DNA from: Byssothecium circinans
Taxonomy: Eukaryota > Ascomycota > Dothideomycetes > Pleosporales > Massarinaceae
Length of the DNA stretch: 64,000 bases
NCBI GenBank assembly: GCA_010015675.1
Contig: ML976986.1
Location: 1,171,455-1,235,454, forward strand
Direction of reading: 5' to 3'
The position numbers were made by a program, and so were the translations under genes. Every line of letters starts with the position of its first letter. The first letter of the stretch is position 1. The notes under the pieces were generated by a model. That model did no database searches and was not told the DNA's origin. It saw only the letters and a list, made by a program, of their open reading frames with translations. Of this stretch, positions 62,033 to 64,000 are shown in pieces.

Positions 62033-64000
62033 GCGAGGACGTTGCGGAAGGAAGAAGGCGAGCGTGGTGGTTCTGTGAAGTGTTGGAGTTACATACCCCT
62101 TTTTCGTTCGTGTATCAACATTACCTTGGTAGAATCTCCCTTTACCCGTCTTCCCGATCTACCCGTAGCCTTGAGGTGTGGCTTCTCCAGCTTGATAACT
62201 ATGGGTTGCTTGGGTCCACGGCTTGTCTCTACTTACCCTCCTCTTTGACCTCAGACCTCCTCCTGGACCCTCGTTCCCTTCGAGCTCAGGAATGTCACGA
62301 TCATTTTGTTCGGGAATCCTGATCACGCGTCCCTTAAACGACCAGGGAATGCCGTCTGAAGAAGCAATCCCAGCCAAGAAAGCCTACCTAACGTGAGCTA
62401 TTCATGAACAGTAGATCGTAGACTGCTATTGCTGCGATCAACATGTGCATCTGCTCAACGACACAATCAACATTTGCAATTCCTCGCTTGCATGCTCCTA
62501 GTGATTCCGGCCGTTCGGGAAAACTATTTTCCGACCGAGCCGACCTCACTCCAACATTTTCCCAGCCATCCCGTCTCTAACGAACACGTTCGTCATCGGC
62601 ACCACCCACCACAAGGCAGAATATCACCAACTGCAGAACTTATTCGCACATAATGCATCCGTCTCAGTACTCTCGATATGCATAGGCCCTGTCGAGATGC
62701 GAGATGAGTGCCCTCGTCATCCATTGATGATGCCCCTCGACCTCAACCCCTCCGCTGCCCACGGGCTCTCCGCACGATGGTTGTCGAACGGAAATTTGGT
62801 GTCGATGGATACTTTAGACACATTATACGATCGATTGGCGGCGGAGGAGCAATTGGTAGATAGAGATGATGGCTGTCGTGCGTACAGCGACGAAGCCTCA
62901 AAGGGCGCTGCGGGGGTACCTTAGTATCCAGGGCGCCATGGAGCCTGTCCGGCAGCGTCCATGCGGGCCGTTGAAGCTTCCCGAACAGGAGAGACAAATG
63001 TTCCAATCGTCCGTTTGTAATTCCGGCCAGAGGAAGGGCTCTGAGTCAAGTCCTTTACCCCTTTGTTGGCATTGACCATTGACCCCCGACAAAAAATAAA
63101 ATAAAAATCCCCGAAAGCGATTCACGGGTGAGTAGGGGGCTGATGCCACCCTTCGTAAGCCAAACTACGCCATTTCTGATTGATGATCTGATGATGAAAA
63201 AATCCTGAGCTGGATTGTTTGGCCGGAGTAACCATGGGTAACGGGGTGGGCTGGAATAATGAGCTGCGCCGGCAAAGCTTCTGAAAGAGCGATGTGAGGC
63301 GAGGCGAGGTTAGCCAACCACGGTGGGTAGCATTCGCCGACTTAGCGGCGTGTCATCTGTGCAGAGTGCAGCGCGCTGTCTCAAACCAAGTGTCACAAGT
63401 AAAGTTGTGATTGAACAAAAAAGTTACAAACCCACGGGAATCGGCTGGGCAATGACGCCGCCATGGGGGAGTTAGCGTGCGGGCTCGGCCGTTACTTTAC
63501 GACTTTGCGTCAGGATCAAAGTTCCAACACGGCTCCATTGAAACATGGAGTAGACTAGTAAAAAAGACTACTTCATGAACGCGCGAAATGCGCGCGTGTT
63601 CTGACATCAAGACTGTGACTTCAGGGATGGGCGCGTTCGTGGACTGCTGGCTGTGGGTTGTTTGACTCTTGAGTATGCGCCCCACTGCGCCATGACCTCT
63701 GTAAAGCAATTGCGTAGCTTGGAACCTCCACAAACCGCCGGTGGAAGCTAAGGGAATAATGGCTCCGAGACAATCGATCGCTATTTGTCTTGTCTTGTCG
63801 CGGCTGCCTGTTTCTCAACGCGAATCTCTCACCAACATGGCGCAGGAGTCTGACAGCATATCATGTCATGTCATGTTGACGGGGCGGATCACCCCGCTGC
63901 ATACGGTACATCTGCTGATGTTGCTGTCGTAACATGCTTCAACGGCGAAGATGCGGCGATTATGTGCATTTGAAAAAAGTTTGCTCAGGCGGTGTAAGGC
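62033..64000. other. 2-kb end of window, no recognised gene
   Basis: The ORFs (up to 97 codons) overlap on both strands and have no family features. Minor features are a TCATG repeat at about 63861-63877 and GC-rich patches near 63240-63360. It may be the promoter or 5' UTR of a gene beyond the window. Confidence 0.4.

Noticed and set aside
1..64000. CRISPR arrays, bacterial-type operons or phage genes
   Set aside because: None seen; intron-containing fungal genes throughout indicate nuclear fungal DNA.

Overview
This is nuclear DNA of a filamentous ascomycete (Pezizomycotina; a Dothideomycete is my best guess, but the sequence alone does not prove it). Genes carry short introns, mostly 45-80 bp, with GT(A/G)NGN donors, CTAAC/CTGAC-like branch points and YAG acceptors. 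Typical fungal families are present: PTH11-type rhodopsin-domain receptor, fungal P450s, FACT subunit Spt16, fungal histidine acid phosphatase. One AT-rich tract has the C-to-T/G-to-A signature of repeat-induced point mutation (RIP).

Layout. Positions 1-6.7 kb are gene-poor, with only three weak hypothetical ORFs. Positions 6.7-30 kb are a mostly ordinary gene block: a small secreted protein, a 5-formyl-THF cyclo-ligase-like protein, an SBF-like (Rch1/SLC10A7-type) transporter, a secreted histidine phosphatase, a PTH11/SAT4-like receptor, then a 2.9-kb gene-free stretch. It continues with a D-2-hydroxyacid dehydrogenase, two Ser/Thr-rich secretory or surface proteins, a divergent mitochondrial carrier and SPT16. 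Positions 29.4-35.2 kb hold a short-chain dehydrogenase and two divergently transcribed cytochrome P450s, which could be a small metabolic cluster. One of these P450s has a one-base frameshift exactly at its heme-cysteine loop. Positions 36-45.6 kb carry a PA-TM-RING ubiquitin ligase, an aquaglyceroporin, a GDSL esterase and a histidine acid phosphatase.

Positions 45.8-56.9 kb are a decayed accessory island. It contains two inverted-repeat elements, a sugar-transporter relic, an apparently intact GCN5-type histone acetyltransferase (HAT plus bromodomain), a P450 pseudogene with two stops and a frameshift, and a fourth P450. The fourth P450 was internally tandem-duplicated, heavily mutated in RIP style and hit by a TA-flanked terminal-inverted-repeat transposon that contains the assembly gap (53656-54120). 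From 57 kb to the end the sequence is ordinary again: an atypical SDR, the Fe-S assembly adaptor Yae1, a mitochondrial ABC1/ADCK-type kinase, and 2 kb without a recognisable gene.

The strongest candidates for something new are the intact GCN5-like gene inside the wrecked island, and the nested duplication/RIP/transposon history of the neighbouring P450. Gene models were spliced by hand; the splice junctions given keep the reading frame and restore family motifs, but no transcript or database evidence was available.
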